This document shows positions 22,103-29,553 of a stretch of DNA of 40,630 nucleotides, piece after piece; position 1 is the stretch's first letter, and each line of letters opens with the position of its first letter. Origin of the DNA: a virus; the IMG/VR virus record IMGVR_UViG_3300044608_000966, positions 1 through 40,630 of that record; one strand, 5' to 3'. The notes beneath the pieces are model-generated. The model was not told the DNA's origin and did no database searches. It saw only the letters and a list, made by a program, of their open reading frames with translations. The translations under genes were made by a program, and so were the position numbers.

Positions 22103-22288
22103 ATGAGTGATGAAAAACTGACAGAATGTACACATGAATGGAAAGATAAAGGAAGCTATTTTAAATGCGTTGAGTGCGGCGAAACAAAAGAAAATATATC
22201 CGGAGTTTTTCTTTACGCTAAGGGATATGGTTTATCGCCTTTAGAGTTTCATATGTTAAATAACCAAGATAAAAATGAAACCAAATGA
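22103..22288 (+). CDS. Small zinc-finger-like protein (61 aa)
   Basis: The start follows AAGGAAGGGG directly after the previous stop. The sequence ECTHEWKDKGSYFKCVECGE has Cys/His in a C-x-H ... C-x-x-C pattern, like small phage zinc-ribbon proteins of the CTHEW type. The second half (YAKGYGLSPLEFHML) is hydrophobic. Probably a nucleic-acid- or protein-binding accessory protein. Confidence 0.66.
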   Translation: MSDEKLTECTHEWKDKGSYFKCVECGETKENISGVFLYAKGYGLSPLEFHMLNNQDKNETK

Positions 22289-22830
22289 ACGTCAACACTC
22301 CACTTATATACACTCACGTTAGGCTATCTGAGATCACCCAAGATGAGCAGCATGGCTTGGTTGAGTGTCGTATATTTGGAGCTTGTTCCCTTGGCGGCAG
22401 AGCGATCTTGTTTCACATCCAGATGAATAACGGCGCGGTTTACTACCGTCTGCCTGTCTCAGCCTTCAGAGAAGAACGCTTCTCAGAGCCTCAGTTTAAG
22501 CTCTCACAGCTCCAGCCATGGGACTGCCCTTCAGAGGACATGGAGGTCATTACCTATGACTGGCTGTTTAATCAACGTGTCCAGTGCATAAAGCTAGGCG
22601 ACATGATGGGTAACTATGTGACTACCTTTGATTGGTCTGGTCTTGGCACTACTGCTGAGATTGCCCATGAGCATAAGTGTGCTCACTTAATAAAGCTTGA
22701 TAACGGGCAGTTTGCATTGCAACCCAACAACTTTCTATTGTGGCTAGAAAAGAGTAATATTAATATTGATGGGAGTCATGCAATGTTAAGAACTAATAAG
22801 GAATACCCTAGCGTGGAGAATGGAGGATGA
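22285..22830 (+). CDS. Unknown phage protein (181 aa)
   Basis: The start overlaps the preceding stop (ATGA); no good ribosome site exists, so coupling is likely. Features include VECRIFGACSLGGRAILFHI, a Tyr-rich VYYRLPVSAFREE, then DMEVITYDWLFNQRVQC, VTTFDWSGLGTTAEIAHEHKC and LIKLDNGQFALQPNNFLLW. It looks like a compact beta-rich soluble protein. Similar unnamed proteins occur in other phages, but I cannot assign a function. Confidence 0.75.
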   Translation: MNVNTPLIYTHVRLSEITQDEQHGLVECRIFGACSLGGRAILFHIQMNNGAVYYRLPVSAFREERFSEPQFKLSQLQPWDCPSEDMEVITYDWLFNQRVQCIKLGDMMGNYVTTFDWSGLGTTAEIAHEHKCAHLIKLDNGQFALQPNNFLLWLEKSNINIDGSHAMLRTNKEYPSVENGG

Positions 22831-22835
22831 AAGCA

Positions 22836-23033
22836 ATGTTTAGCTTCCAATTACCCGAAGAAAATGAAGAGTATAAGCTTCATTGCCAAGCCGGAGATTT
22901 ACATTCTGCGGTGTGGGATTATGCAGAGTGGCTCAGAGGTATCTGCAAACATGGTGATCCTAGTCAAATAGATGCTAGTGCTTGCCGCCAGAAGCTGTAT
23001 GAGCTTTTAACTGAGCACAATGTAGATTTGTGA
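22836..23033 (+). CDS. Conserved unknown phage protein (65 aa)
   Basis: An ATG at 22827 abuts the GGAGG site with no spacing, so the ATG at 22836 (9 nt after it) is chosen. The sequence MFSFQLPEENEEYKLHCQAG, then LHSAVWDYAEWLRG, CKHGDP and a helical LYELLTEHN end, follows a pattern seen in many phage small proteins (FxLPEE ... AxxDyxxWLR). The function is not known. Confidence 0.7.
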   Translation: MFSFQLPEENEEYKLHCQAGDLHSAVWDYAEWLRGICKHGDPSQIDASACRQKLYELLTEHNVDL

Positions 23034-23092
23034 ATTAACAACTTTTTGCACTTCCGTGGTAAAATCAAATCATCCACAAAGATGAGGTGATT

Positions 23093-23296
23093 ATGCCAGC
23101 ATGGTTGGTTTACCTTCCGACGATCATCCAAACCCTTGTTCAACTTGCCAAACTTCTTGTAGATCTTGCCAAAGAAAAAAAATCAGACGACATCAAAGAA
23201 TGTGCCATAGCAATCGAAGACGCCCGCAAATCAGGTGATACGGCTAAACTTACTCAACTCATCGAAAAGATGAGGAAAGGTCAGCCATGCGATTAA
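23093..23296 (+). CDS. Small amphipathic/membrane protein (67 aa)
   Basis: GAGG lies 5 nt before the ATG at 23093. The N-terminal segment PAWLVYLPTIIQTLVQLAKL is hydrophobic enough for membrane attachment, followed by KEKKSDDIKECAIAIEDARK and a helical tail. The size and one hydrophobic helix plus charged tail fit a membrane-attached accessory or a holin-like protein, but other readings are possible. It overlaps the next gene by 10 nt. Confidence 0.6.
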   Translation: MPAWLVYLPTIIQTLVQLAKLLVDLAKEKKSDDIKECAIAIEDARKSGDTAKLTQLIEKMRKGQPCD

Positions 23297-24069
23297 TCAT
23301 TCTTGTTTTGGTGTTTTTTCTTGGATCTGCTGCAACACCTCCGGATGACGCAGAAGACGTAATGAAGCCAGGTGATTACAAGATTGCTAAACGCTACGGC
23401 TATAAAGCTAAACAACTAAAAGAAGCATATAAAGAGATAAGAGAATCTATTGATGAAGAAGCTATTGCCGAAGACATCGCCAATGCTTTTGAAAATGACA
23501 CGTTTAAATCTGCTCAAATTGTAGATGAAGCCATTGATAATATGTTTAGGTGGTCTTTCGTTATTCTTCGCGCAGAGGGCCGCACAGATATTGCAGATAC
23601 ATTAGAGTTTGAATATAGCGTTGTTTACAAGGATTACTTCCAGCGCAGTGTTCTTGGCATCCTAGAAATGGGCGATCACCCGCCACTTAATGAATGGCTT
23701 AAAGAAACTCACGAAAAGATTCACAAAGCTGTTGGTGACTTTATTTGTCAGCAAACCCATATGCACGATATTTATGTTTTGAACCAGTCAATTCCTGTGG
23801 TATTCTCTCCTAAATCGTACAAACTTGATGATTACTTAGATCACTTTGCGGGCCACCTAATCTGGGGGTGGTGGTGGGAGCATCACGGCTTTGCTGGTGT
23901 TGTCACTTACTGGGTGGTAAACGGTGCTTGTATCGGTATGACTTATGGCCTAGGCGTCGTGCCGTTCGTGTGCGGCCCAATCGCCACGCTTGCTGAGGAG
24001 GTAATGGACAAGCGAATCGCTCCGCCCATGGGAGAACGCATCTGGAAGAGAGCGCAAGAGAGTAAGTAA
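23287..24069 (+). CDS. Exported protein with C-terminal hydrophobic region (260 aa)
   Basis: The N-terminus MRLIILVLVFFLGSAATPPD is a typical Sec signal peptide, with likely cleavage after the Ala-Ala near 15-16. The body is helical and acidic, contains WKxT-type segments (LNEWLKETHEKIHKAVGDF) and a His/Trp-rich region (LDHFAGHLIWGWWWEHHGFA). It is followed by hydrophobic VVTYWVVNGACIGMTYGLGV and a further FVCGPIATLAEEV. It would lie in the periplasm or span the inner membrane. It is the last gene of the plus-strand operon; a role in altering the cell envelope or excluding other phages is a guess. Confidence 0.75.
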   Translation: MRLIILVLVFFLGSAATPPDDAEDVMKPGDYKIAKRYGYKAKQLKEAYKEIRESIDEEAIAEDIANAFENDTFKSAQIVDEAIDNMFRWSFVILRAEGRTDIADTLEFEYSVVYKDYFQRSVLGILEMGDHPPLNEWLKETHEKIHKAVGDFICQQTHMHDIYVLNQSIPVVFSPKSYKLDDYLDHFAGHLIWGWWWEHHGFAGVVTYWVVNGACIGMTYGLGVVPFVCGPIATLAEEVMDKRIAPPMGERIWKRAQESK

Positions 24070-24297
24070 AGCCTCTTTTGCGCCGACCGCCAAGACAAGT
24101 CCATTAGCCGTCATGGCCATGTATTTCTTAGCTCTATAAGCGACACAAACGCCTGTAAGGTTTCTTATCTTTGAAAGACGCTGAGAAATGGCAGGTTGAG
24201 TTAAGTGCATACGCTTGCCAATCTCAGTGACAGATATGCCGTCAGCCATCATGACCAATATGATCAAATCATCTATATCCAGTCCACGAAGTTTCAT
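23950..24297 (-). CDS. LysR-type helix-turn-helix protein without effector domain (115 aa)
   Basis: Residues 5-65 match a LysR N-terminal domain: LIILVMMADGISVTEIGKRM, then HLTQPAISQRLSKIRNLTGV, with the recognition helix near 33-45. No effector-binding domain follows; the protein ends at 115 residues. A weak start (no clear AGGAG) and a 120-nt antisense overlap with the exported gene lower certainty. It may regulate phage or host genes as a minimal DNA-binding dimer. It lies beyond the late-side terminator, so it probably has its own promoter. Confidence 0.7.
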   Translation of the reverse strand: MKLRGLDIDDLIILVMMADGISVTEIGKRMHLTQPAISQRLSKIRNLTGVCVAYRAKKYMAMTANGLVLAVGAKEALLTLLRSLPDAFSHGRSDSLVHYLLSKRGDWAAHERHDA

Positions 24298-24339
24298 GCT
24301 AGGATATTACCACAAGTTCAAAGAATGATTCCGATATTT

Positions 24340-24374
24340 AATAAAGCCCTGGCCATTAGGTTGGGGCTTTTATT
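24340..24374. terminator. Bidirectional terminator between convergent units
   Basis: AATAAAGCCC (24340-24349) pairs with GGGCTTTTATT (24364-24374), with a 14-nt loop and one bulged base. T-rich sequence follows the stem on both strands. It would stop the plus-strand early operon (last gene ends at 24069) and the minus-strand unit ending at 24356. Confidence 0.75.
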
Positions 24375-24694
24375 TGGCTGGCAGCAGTAATAAATTCCCT
24401 GATTTCATCCTTGCTTCTCAAAACAATGGCCATAGCCCCAGACAAGTTAAGCTTGGTAATCCACTCATGCTGCTCCGGCGACAGCCTACCCTTGTCGGTC
24501 TTTAGCTCTATGGCGAAGAACTTACCGTTAGGAAATACTCCAGCTATGTCAGGAAAGCCCTTTATAGGGCTACACTTACGGATAACCTTGTTGCCAATGC
24601 TGTGCATGACAGGTCCATTAGGAACCCGCCAATAAACAAGCCCCGACTGCTTTAGGCACGTCAGGGCGAAGCTTAGTAATTCAGACTCTTTCAT
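24356..24694 (-). CDS. VRR-NUC domain nuclease (112 aa)
   Basis: The VRR-NUC/PD-(D/E)xK core is visible: PNGPVMHSIGNKV, KGFPDIAGVFPNGKFFAIELK with Asp49 and Glu63-x-Lys65, then KGRLSPEQHEW (Gln75). Stand-alone members of this size in phages act on branched or structured DNA, probably as Holliday-junction-type nucleases. It could resolve replication and recombination intermediates with Bet and SSB before packaging. It overlaps the upstream gene by one base. All core residues are present, so it should be active. Confidence 0.88.
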   Translation of the reverse strand: MKESELLSFALTCLKQSGLVYWRVPNGPVMHSIGNKVIRKCSPIKGFPDIAGVFPNGKFFAIELKTDKGRLSPEQHEWITKLNLSGAMAIVLRSKDEIREFITAASQIKAPT

Positions 24695-25020
24695 TAGCCC
24701 CTAACTTTTAAAGCCAGCGAATAAAGCTTCAACACGCAATCCACAGCTTCTTCACAGACAGCCTCAAGCTCATCATCTTCTAAGTCTAAGTGTTCTTTAA
24801 CCAAAGCACTAAGCTCTGCCAGTTCGTCGGCACTGAGATCAGCAGCTTCAGCTACAACCTCATCTAGGCCGTCTAGGGCACTAGGGATTTTATAAAGAGC
24901 TGGCATAAGTTTAACAGCGTCAGCTACCGTAACCTTACCGTCCGCAGCGGCGTCGGAAATGGCTGATGCTAATGCACAAACAAACGCTACTGCTTCACCT
25001 AATTCTTTTGTACCAGCCAT
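24694..25020 (-). CDS. Unknown acidic helical protein (108 aa)
   Basis: The protein is Ala/Leu/Glu-rich and probably all helical (KELGEAVAFVCALASAISDA, GKVTVADAVKLMPALYKI, ELSALVKEHLDLEDDELEAV). It has GGAGAG before the ATG and sits between a membrane protein gene and the nuclease gene. Similar Ala-rich helical proteins with a 'DGKVT-AD' turn occur in many phage structural regions with no assigned function. A lysis regulator or virion component cannot be told apart. Confidence 0.7.
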   Translation of the reverse strand: MAGTKELGEAVAFVCALASAISDAAADGKVTVADAVKLMPALYKIPSALDGLDEVVAEAADLSADELAELSALVKEHLDLEDDELEAVCEEAVDCVLKLYSLALKVRG

Positions 25021-25208
25021 TATTTTCTCTCCTTTTTTACTTCTATGGCCCTAAGCCGTAATTCATGATCTTTAACTTGTTCAATAATAATACCAATTTT
25101 AGTATTCAAATCACGAAGAGTGCCAAGAACATTCATCAAGACCTTCACACCCGCCGAAACCGCCATAGCTATAATGCCCAGGAACGCTTCGCTGATGTGA
25201 AAGTCCAT
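25020..25208 (-). CDS. Small membrane protein with coiled-coil tail, possible holin or spanin-like (62 aa)
   Basis: The start MDFHISEAFLGII follows GGGG at 5 nt. One membrane helix (FLGIIAMAVSAGVKVLMNVL) is followed by a charged heptad region (LNTKIGIIIEQVKDHELRLRAIE) and a Lys-rich end. The size and topology fit a class of phage membrane proteins encoded near lysis genes, but the endolysin lies 6 kb away. Holin is the leading guess; a single-pass spanin-like subunit is an alternative. Confidence 0.68.
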   Translation of the reverse strand: MDFHISEAFLGIIAMAVSAGVKVLMNVLGTLRDLNTKIGIIIEQVKDHELRLRAIEVKKERK

Positions 25209-25243
25209 ATCCACCCCGCATTTATTGTTTGATTAAAATTATA

Positions 25244-25651
25244 TCAAACTTCTGCGTCAGTGGAAATAATCGGCTCTAATGTTGAGAGATCAACCGGAGA
25301 CAGTTTTGCCGCATATAAGGTATCAAGGCCAATCTTGTCGCGGCCAATTTCTGCTGTTTTGGTTAAAAACCCCATAATCTCCTTTTTTGCCGCGTCCTTA
25401 TCTACGCCATCAAGATAGTCAAAATCTGTTTTATCTTCGTTTAATTTCCACTGAGTTCCTTCAGTTTTGACGTATTTTCCTAGCAATTTTACCCATTCAA
25501 CTTGTGTTTCTCTAAGCTTAGTTTCAATGTCTTTAGCCAACCTCATGACACGATAAGCTGTTTTAGGCTCAAGCTCTGTGGAGTTTACAAGTTTGCTTAG
25601 GCTTGCTTTGAAAGGATCTGAGCGCAAGGTGCCGTAATCTACGGTAATCAT
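25244..25651 (-). CDS. Unknown protein (135 aa), first gene of a new unit
   Basis: AGGAGG lies 5-6 nt before the ATG. The protein is helical and charged (LVNSTELEPKTAYRVMRLAK, ETKLRETQVEWVKLLGKYVK) and ends in LSPVDLSTLEPIIS. A terminator and a TATAAT box lie upstream, so it probably starts a transcript that also contains the membrane protein and nuclease. Proteins with this TAYRV-RLAKxI region occur near virion genes of other phages; the function is unknown. Confidence 0.72.
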   Translation of the reverse strand: MITVDYGTLRSDPFKASLSKLVNSTELEPKTAYRVMRLAKDIETKLRETQVEWVKLLGKYVKTEGTQWKLNEDKTDFDYLDGVDKDAAKKEIMGFLTKTAEIGRDKIGLDTLYAAKLSPVDLSTLEPIISTDAEV

Positions 25652-25686
25652 AAAACCTCCTGAATTAGTTTATGAATATCGTAGTC

Positions 25687-25692
25687 ATTATA
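25687..25692 (-). promoter_or_regulatory. TATAAT candidate -10 upstream of 25651
   Basis: A perfect TATAAT lies on the minus strand about 35 nt before the start at 25651, inside an AT-rich stretch directly after the terminator stem. The -35 region (TTCTTC) is poor, so it may be activator-dependent or weak. Confidence 0.35.
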
Positions 25693-25705
25693 TTTTAAAT
25701 ATCAA

Positions 25706-25736
25706 GGGAAAGAAGAAGGGGGGCTTTTGGCCCCCC
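25706..25736 (-). terminator. GC-rich hairpin terminator at the end of the fibre block
   Basis: GGGGGGC at 25718-25724 pairs with GCCCCCC at 25730-25736 across a 5-nt loop. Read on the minus strand, the stem is followed by TTCTTCTTT. It ends the long virion-gene transcript just after the 24-codon micro-gene. Confidence 0.7.
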
Positions 25737-25742
25737 CGTGAA

Positions 25743-25817
25743 TTATGGTTCCATTGGTGGAATTTCGCGTTCAGGTAACTCTTTTTCTTCTTTTGGTAAC
25801 GGTAGTGGTGCTGGCAT
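25743..25817 (-). CDS. Proline-rich 24-residue micro-protein
   Basis: The frame reads MPAPLPLPKEEKELPEREIP then PMEP, with a strong AGGAGG 5 nt before the ATG and a stop just before the terminator hairpin. The alternating Pro and acidic/basic composition looks selected rather than random. It is the last frame of the virion transcript. The function is unknown. Confidence 0.5.
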   Translation of the reverse strand: MPAPLPLPKEEKELPEREIPPMEP

Positions 25818-25830
25818 ATTGCCTCCTTTA

Positions 25831-27888
25831 TTAAGCTAGTCGTAAGTATTGAACGTAGATGTCATCGCCCTCTTCCAAGATGGCAGCAAGGTCTGGCTCA
25901 AAGCTGATCCTTGTAACTCCGCCCTCAAGAGACAACACATAGTCATCACCGGATCCTTCGTTGTGAACAACGCCGCCCGTCATGACCATCATGGTGTCTG
26001 CCATAGCTGCAAAAGCACAATCTACATAGCCGTTAGAAATGTCAGTAGCTGTCAAAACAAATCGCTCTTTCTTTCCAACAGGTGTCTGAGCAGCGGGTAT
26101 AGCAGCGATTGCGGCTTCAAGCTGAGACTTGCTTACAGCATCTTGTGCATCAGTACCGTCAGCAAGATCTTTGATCTGCTTGGCACTCATGTCCAATTCG
26201 CGGGCATTGATCTTAACTTTACCACGAACGCCTGTGCCACTTACAGCAGCAGTTTCTAGTTCTATGTTACCGCCGCTTACGTTTGCTTGTAGGCCGTAGG
26301 CATCTGGCTGGATGAATATATTCTTACCAGCGGTATCACCTGCTGGGTCGTAATTCTCCATCGCAGACAAGATGTACATATCCGTACCAGCCGAAGCATG
26401 GACGTAGGCGAAATTGAACATCCATTGCTTGCCCCAGTCACCATTATTATGACTGTTATTAGCCAATGGCTTCAGCATCTTAGTCTCAAGGTCATGGTTG
26501 ACTCTTGGAGTCATCGCAATCAACTGTCCGCCGTTTAGCAGTTGCGGTACAGACTTTCCTTGAGAGATAAGATCTGCGTCAGCATAAGAGCTTACGCCAT
26601 CAACAACTAGATTTTCGATATACATCCCACGAAGGAACGCAGAGCATCGACGACCAAAGTTGTCAACGGTTGTAGTAAGCGTCAACGTGCCGCCAATGTG
26701 GCCGCCAAATGCGCTCAAAATAGTAGCCATGCCACCATTTGGGTGCTGGTTTAAAGTAACATTGCCAAAACAAATGTTGTCTTTAAATGTACCAACATTG
26801 ATACCGCTTACAGTTAAATTTCCAAAAAACTGACAGCTATCAAAAGCCGCTTGAGCAATGGCATTGTTGTAACCGTTCATTGTTACTGCGCTGTTGAAAA
26901 ATACTTCAGTGAAGTACAACTTACCAGCCGCAGAAGTAACAGCATTCCAATCGAAGTTACAAGCACCAGTCAAGATAATGCGCGCCATACCGGATCGGTT
27001 ATCTGCGCTGCTTGCAGCAGAGAAAGATGCGTCCATAGCTACCGATGTAGCGGTAACGCGAACAGCCTCTTTAAGATCACCAATAACAAATACGTTTGGC
27101 TTTAAAGTCAATGCGCCTTCGGTATACGCTCCGGCTTCGACCTTAATTGCGTAGCGTTTTGTAGGAGCAGCATCAGTGATAGATGCCATTGCAGCGGCGA
27201 TAGTAGCAAATGGATTTGTAAGAGTACCGTCACCAGTTACGTCACTTCCGCCTTTGCTAACAACTTTTGTCTGAGCAATGCCAACAGATGTTGGGACTTC
27301 TTGCCAGGTAAGATCACCTCTAAGGAATTGGCTAGTTGTGCCAGTTCCAAGGCTGTCTTGTTTTCCAGACAACTCATCTGCTAATGCAGCTTCAGCAGCA
27401 GAGTCGAAGTCTGTGATGTCAGCAGCAACGTGAGTGTGAACCAGATCAGCTTTGCCAGAAAGTGCAGAAACAAGTGCGTCCTGTGCTCTTTCAGGTGTGA
27501 AGTAAAGATTTAAAACACCTTCAGCTACTTCATCTGTAGAGCCTGGGCTTGCTGAGATCTCGATGTAAACTGTGCCGCTCCAGCGATAAACCTTATTGGT
27601 GTCTTGAGCTACATATAGCTTGCCAGCGGAACCTTCAACAGGGAAAGATGCCAAATCAGCATACTCTTCAACATCATCGACATATCCTGGAAGCTGAGAA
27701 GATGGGACTTTGCCATCAACCAAGTCTGCTTTTGCAGATAGATCAAGTGCAGCAACAGCAGCAGCAGCTTCATCAGCGGCCTTTTGATCGACGTAACCTT
27801 TTCTTGCAAGGTCTTTTAAATCTACTGGATCATTGTCTGACTGAATTGGAATTGTCTTATCGACAAACCTACCTTTGACTAAAGCCAT
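25831..27888 (-). CDS. Tail fibre / tailspike-like protein (685 aa)
   Basis: The N-terminus (MALVKGRFVDKTIPIQSDND, then KDLARKGYVDQKAADEAAAA) and DLSAKADLVDGKVPSSQLPG are typical of phage fibre shafts. The segment GKADLVHTHVAADITDFDSA is another common fibre module. The middle (about 240-560) alternates short strands and turns like a parallel beta-helix (GACNFDWNAVTSAAGKLYFT), as in pectate-lyase-like spikes. The last about 75 residues form a separate domain resembling the end of the next upstream gene. A virion-attached receptor-binding or polysaccharide-degrading protein is likely; no catalytic residues can be named. Confidence 0.82.
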   Translation of the reverse strand: MALVKGRFVDKTIPIQSDNDPVDLKDLARKGYVDQKAADEAAAAVAALDLSAKADLVDGKVPSSQLPGYVDDVEEYADLASFPVEGSAGKLYVAQDTNKVYRWSGTVYIEISASPGSTDEVAEGVLNLYFTPERAQDALVSALSGKADLVHTHVAADITDFDSAAEAALADELSGKQDSLGTGTTSQFLRGDLTWQEVPTSVGIAQTKVVSKGGSDVTGDGTLTNPFATIAAAMASITDAAPTKRYAIKVEAGAYTEGALTLKPNVFVIGDLKEAVRVTATSVAMDASFSAASSADNRSGMARIILTGACNFDWNAVTSAAGKLYFTEVFFNSAVTMNGYNNAIAQAAFDSCQFFGNLTVSGINVGTFKDNICFGNVTLNQHPNGGMATILSAFGGHIGGTLTLTTTVDNFGRRCSAFLRGMYIENLVVDGVSSYADADLISQGKSVPQLLNGGQLIAMTPRVNHDLETKMLKPLANNSHNNGDWGKQWMFNFAYVHASAGTDMYILSAMENYDPAGDTAGKNIFIQPDAYGLQANVSGGNIELETAAVSGTGVRGKVKINARELDMSAKQIKDLADGTDAQDAVSKSQLEAAIAAIPAAQTPVGKKERFVLTATDISNGYVDCAFAAMADTMMVMTGGVVHNEGSGDDYVLSLEGGVTRISFEPDLAAILEEGDDIYVQYLRLA

Positions 27889-27906
27889 AGTCTCTCCTTT
27901 GTGAAA

Positions 27907-28803
27907 TTATCTGGTATATGTGACGCGAAGTTTATCACCAACGTCAAGTATACCATACAAAGGAGTCGTATCCCAACTGAGCACGTTTGCCGTTACGAAG
28001 TAATCTTCACCGTAAATTTGCGCACTTCCTGAAATAACATCAAGAGTTACAGTCGTTGCATCAGTAGGAGTATGAGATAAATTTATAGACGATGAAGATA
28101 TGTTTAAAGAGTCTAAAGTGAAATATTCCACTGTGTAAATATTGCTTGGAGGAACAGAGATTGTCTTGTTTTTCCAAAGCTGTGTAGCAGATTCGTAAAC
28201 AAGTGCTTGTCCATTTGTAACACCATTAATTGCTACATTGTGAAGCTCTTGAAGTTCAAATCCATTTTGGATCTTTACTTCAATTGTTCCTTCTGTGGGA
28301 TGTGCGCGAACAACGTAACCAACAAACACCATATGGTTTGGTGCAGATGGCTTTGTGGTAGTAAGTCCACCGGCTACTGTAGGAGACAACCAAAGAAGCT
28401 GGCCTTCAGTAAACATTGACGTATTGACGTTATTTAGCTGTCCTTCGACGACAACATATCCAACACCATTATGAAGTATGTCAGACTCTGCAAGGCCAAA
28501 AGTCTTAGAGCTTGTAGACTCACTGTTTGCCTGAGAATAGTTAATCGTAGGTCTATTACCGCTTGCACCATTGATGTAAACAGCAGACTTCTTTGGAATA
28601 GTCGCGCCAGTAATATTGCGAACAAGGCACTTTAAAGTCGTAGTATTCGTGACAATGCTGCCGCCAATAAGAGGCTCAGCCACCCCGTCGTCACGCTTTA
28701 TTTTAAAGATTTGTTCGCCTTCGTCGTACCACATGAACACCCGCGCCGCTGGCGGTGTTTCCGGCTCTGCTATCGACGACCATCTAATTTTGCTATCTGA
28801 CAT
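27907..28803 (-). CDS. Fibre / receptor-binding-type virion protein (298 aa)
   Basis: Residues 1-50 (SDSKIRWSSIAEPETPPAAR) resemble a short attachment module. The middle (about 55-190) carries a conserved phage segment (KCLVRNITGATIPKKSAVYI, then GVGYVVVEGQLNNVNTS, EGQLLWLSPT, VFVGYVVRAHPTEGTIEVKI), and the last 75 residues form a domain related to the end of the downstream fibre. It is preceded by GAGG and the TGA of a small gene. A collar, fibre-tip or adaptor role is likely. Confidence 0.78.
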   Translation of the reverse strand: MSDSKIRWSSIAEPETPPAARVFMWYDEGEQIFKIKRDDGVAEPLIGGSIVTNTTTLKCLVRNITGATIPKKSAVYINGASGNRPTINYSQANSESTSSKTFGLAESDILHNGVGYVVVEGQLNNVNTSMFTEGQLLWLSPTVAGGLTTTKPSAPNHMVFVGYVVRAHPTEGTIEVKIQNGFELQELHNVAINGVTNGQALVYESATQLWKNKTISVPPSNIYTVEYFTLDSLNISSSSINLSHTPTDATTVTLDVISGSAQIYGEDYFVTANVLSWDTTPLYGILDVGDKLRVTYTR

Positions 28804-28804
28804 A

Positions 28805-28975
28805 TCAAGCCTCTAGTATTAAAGTGCCCTCAAGGAGAAGCGTTCCCTCTAAATTTAAAGGGCCAAACGTCACAGAGATCCTGTATTGTACCACACGAAC
28901 AATGGTTCTCTGAGGTATCGTGGACCACCCACAATGCCAATCAGAACCCGCTAATACTGGTACTACAAAGCTCAT
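28805..28975 (-). CDS. Small beta-repeat virion-type protein (56 aa)
   Basis: The ATG at 28975 overlaps the stop of the gene upstream (TAATG). The product MSFVVPVLAGSDWHCGWSTI continues PQRTIVRVVQYRISVTFGPL and ends with LEGTLLLEGTLILEA, a beta-strand repeat like fibre N- or C-termini. The exact coupling to both neighbours makes it convincing despite its length. It may cap or attach the fibres encoded downstream. Confidence 0.66.
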   Translation of the reverse strand: MSFVVPVLAGSDWHCGWSTIPQRTIVRVVQYRISVTFGPLNLEGTLLLEGTLILEA

Positions 28976-29553
28976 TAACTTATCTCATCCACAATGATTA
29001 CGCTGCCGCCAATTTGTGCCTTTGCGTAGATTTGAATTGTCCCCTTTACGTCGATGGCTCTTTCACTTTGGTCATTAAGTATAATTCCTGTAAAGCCAGG
29101 AATAGTGTTGCTGTAATTAAGCCTAATTTCATCGCCAGAATAGTTTTGGATATTAATGGCGTTACGATCAGCTAATGGCCCACCAGGAGGCAAGGCCGTC
29201 CACTCTGTAGTGCTTAACAAAACTTCAGTTACTCTGCCCGCATTGCGAAGGCCAGACGGTGTAAATGTGCCCGTCACCGAAATATTGCCATCTAAAGGAT
29301 TGTCATCATCAGGAATAGCAGGTGGTGTGAAGTAAGATTCGCGCTCAGTCCATTTACACTTGTATTCGCCCATAATAGCGTAGTTTGAAGTGATAATGTC
29401 GCCATTTCGGTACTGACGCATGATCTGCCAAATAGGCTGATCTTCTGTACCGCGCATAGAACTAGACCTGCCAATATATCTAATATTAGCAGCAGGTTCG
29501 TCTATTTTGATGAGCTTTATCTCATCAATTCTTACCTGTTTGACTTCAGCCAC
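28975..29553 (-). CDS. Unknown virion-region protein (192 aa)
   Basis: The N-terminal MAEVKQVRIDEIKLIKIDEP is beta-like; RYRNGDIITSNYAIMGEYKC-type sequence follows, then a Pro/Asp-rich turn (TPPAIPDDDNPLDGNISVTG) and a C-terminal beta domain (NAINIQNYSGDEIRLNYSNT, VKGTIQIYAKAQIGGSVIIV) like the small decoration or cell-binding domains of phage virions. It overlaps both neighbours by one or a few bases. Probably a tail or fibre-base component. Confidence 0.72.
   Translation of the reverse strand: MAEVKQVRIDEIKLIKIDEPAANIRYIGRSSSMRGTEDQPIWQIMRQYRNGDIITSNYAIMGEYKCKWTERESYFTPPAIPDDDNPLDGNISVTGTFTPSGLRNAGRVTEVLLSTTEWTALPPGGPLADRNAINIQNYSGDEIRLNYSNTIPGFTGIILNDQSERAIDVKGTIQIYAKAQIGGSVIIVDEIS

Noticed and set aside
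23041-23092. A TAAAAT box upstream of 23093, similar to one at 14004.
   Set aside because: No acceptable -35 at 16-18 bp, and the gene is well placed for read-through from the operon.
28250-28275. A GTTCAAATCC string resembling the T-loop of a tRNA.
   Set aside because: It lies within the coding frame of a virion protein, and no matching acceptor, D or anticodon arms were found nearby.
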